Assembly (NCBI RefSeq): GCF_004403465.1
Contig: NZ_SOGQ01000015.1
Location: 34,733 to 98,732 of the forward strand
Direction: 5' to 3'
Length of the DNA: 64,000 nucleotides
Origin: Cryobacterium sinapicolor
Lineage (GTDB): Bacteria; Actinomycetota; Actinomycetes; Actinomycetales; Microbacteriaceae
Below the pieces are notes generated by a model. It had not been told where the DNA came from. It searched no databases and worked only from the letters and a program-made list of their open reading frames with translations. The position numbers were made by a program, and so were the translations under genes. Of the stretch, positions 63,895 through 64,000 are shown piece after piece (the stretch's first letter is position 1; each line of letters starts with the position of its first letter).

Positions 63895-64000
63895 TTGCCT
63901 CGAAGCGACAGCCTAATTTGGGCCTGAAGTCGAGTGCGTCCGATCCTTGAGAACTCAACAGCGTGCACAATGTCAAATGCCAAAAACCTCGGCCGTAGGG
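63895..64000 (+). promoter_or_regulatory. rRNA leader with antitermination region (16S gene beyond the window)
   Basis: CCTTGAGAACTCAACAGCGTG (63943-63963) is the conserved leader sequence found in front of 16S rRNA in Actinobacteria, near the NusB/BoxA antitermination site. The 16S gene itself is not in the window. Confidence 0.8.

Overview
The window is a high-GC chromosome segment from an actinobacterium, most likely a member of the Microbacteriaceae (Cryobacterium/Leifsonia-like). The evidence is codon bias, the frequent GGATGC-type codon pairs in coding DNA, the gene order cca / rpsF-ssb-rpsR-rplI-dnaB, the dnaK-grpE-dnaJ-hspR operon, and the rRNA leader at the right edge. It is origin-proximal: four ParB-binding parS palindromes lie in the first 2.25 kb, next to the Ddl / aminotransferase / thioredoxin / MurJ block that normally follows parAB.

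Layout. 1-2258: gene-poor, repeat-rich region with parS sites, a 42-bp tandem duplication, a GIY-YIG nuclease pseudogene and GC-rich repeats. 2259-10196 (minus strand): ddl-like ligase, PLP aminotransferase, trxA, trxB, murJ and a DUF6049-type envelope protein. 10277-16879: cca, an orphan AbiEi/DUF559-like gene, then rpsF-ssb-rpsR-rplI and dnaB; a DnaA-box-rich, unusually AT-rich leader precedes dnaB. 17019-19869: the three-gene proton-translocating transhydrogenase. 19966-24215: a copper/peroxidase group (His/Met-loop membrane protein, CopC, PCuAC lipoprotein, Tat-exported DyP peroxidase) and two small membrane proteins. 24238-28559: purB, a low-molecular-weight phosphatase, a WXG100-like protein with an alpha/beta hydrolase, and a holin-family membrane protein. 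28659-33491: hisC-type aminotransferase and a 2-oxo acid dehydrogenase E1alpha-E1beta-E2 set without E3. 33596-39360: VIT-family transporter, a zinc uptake operon ending in its own Fur-family regulator (Zur), then Zn-free L28, L33 and S14. 39636-46732: HU protein, a CopD-CtaG fusion, a secreted protein, a PIF1-like helicase, a serine-hydrolase-fold lipoprotein whose catalytic motifs are lost, and a DinB-like protein. 46906-54632: two envelope-stress proteins, a mutarotase, a sigma-70 factor, a stand-alone ACP and an acetoin module (budA, alsS, divergent LysR). 54629-63526: unknown protein, tRNA-Gly(CCC), dcd, an MFS exporter, the heat-shock operon with HAIR operators, and an RsmC/RlmG-like methyltransferase. 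63859-64000: an rRNA promoter and leader; the 16S gene should begin just beyond the window.

Three patterns cut across genes. (1) At six loci a short tandem repeat begins at or spans the stop codon and multiplies that stop. (2) More than a dozen genes have a -10 hexamer ending exactly 7 or 8 nt before the start codon and no evident Shine-Dalgarno sequence, predicting leaderless mRNAs; this spacing also corrects one start codon. (3) Several small inverted-repeat families recur in intergenic DNA, including an about 80-bp element with a 19-bp perfect terminal repeat. I saw no CRISPR array, insertion sequence or prophage.
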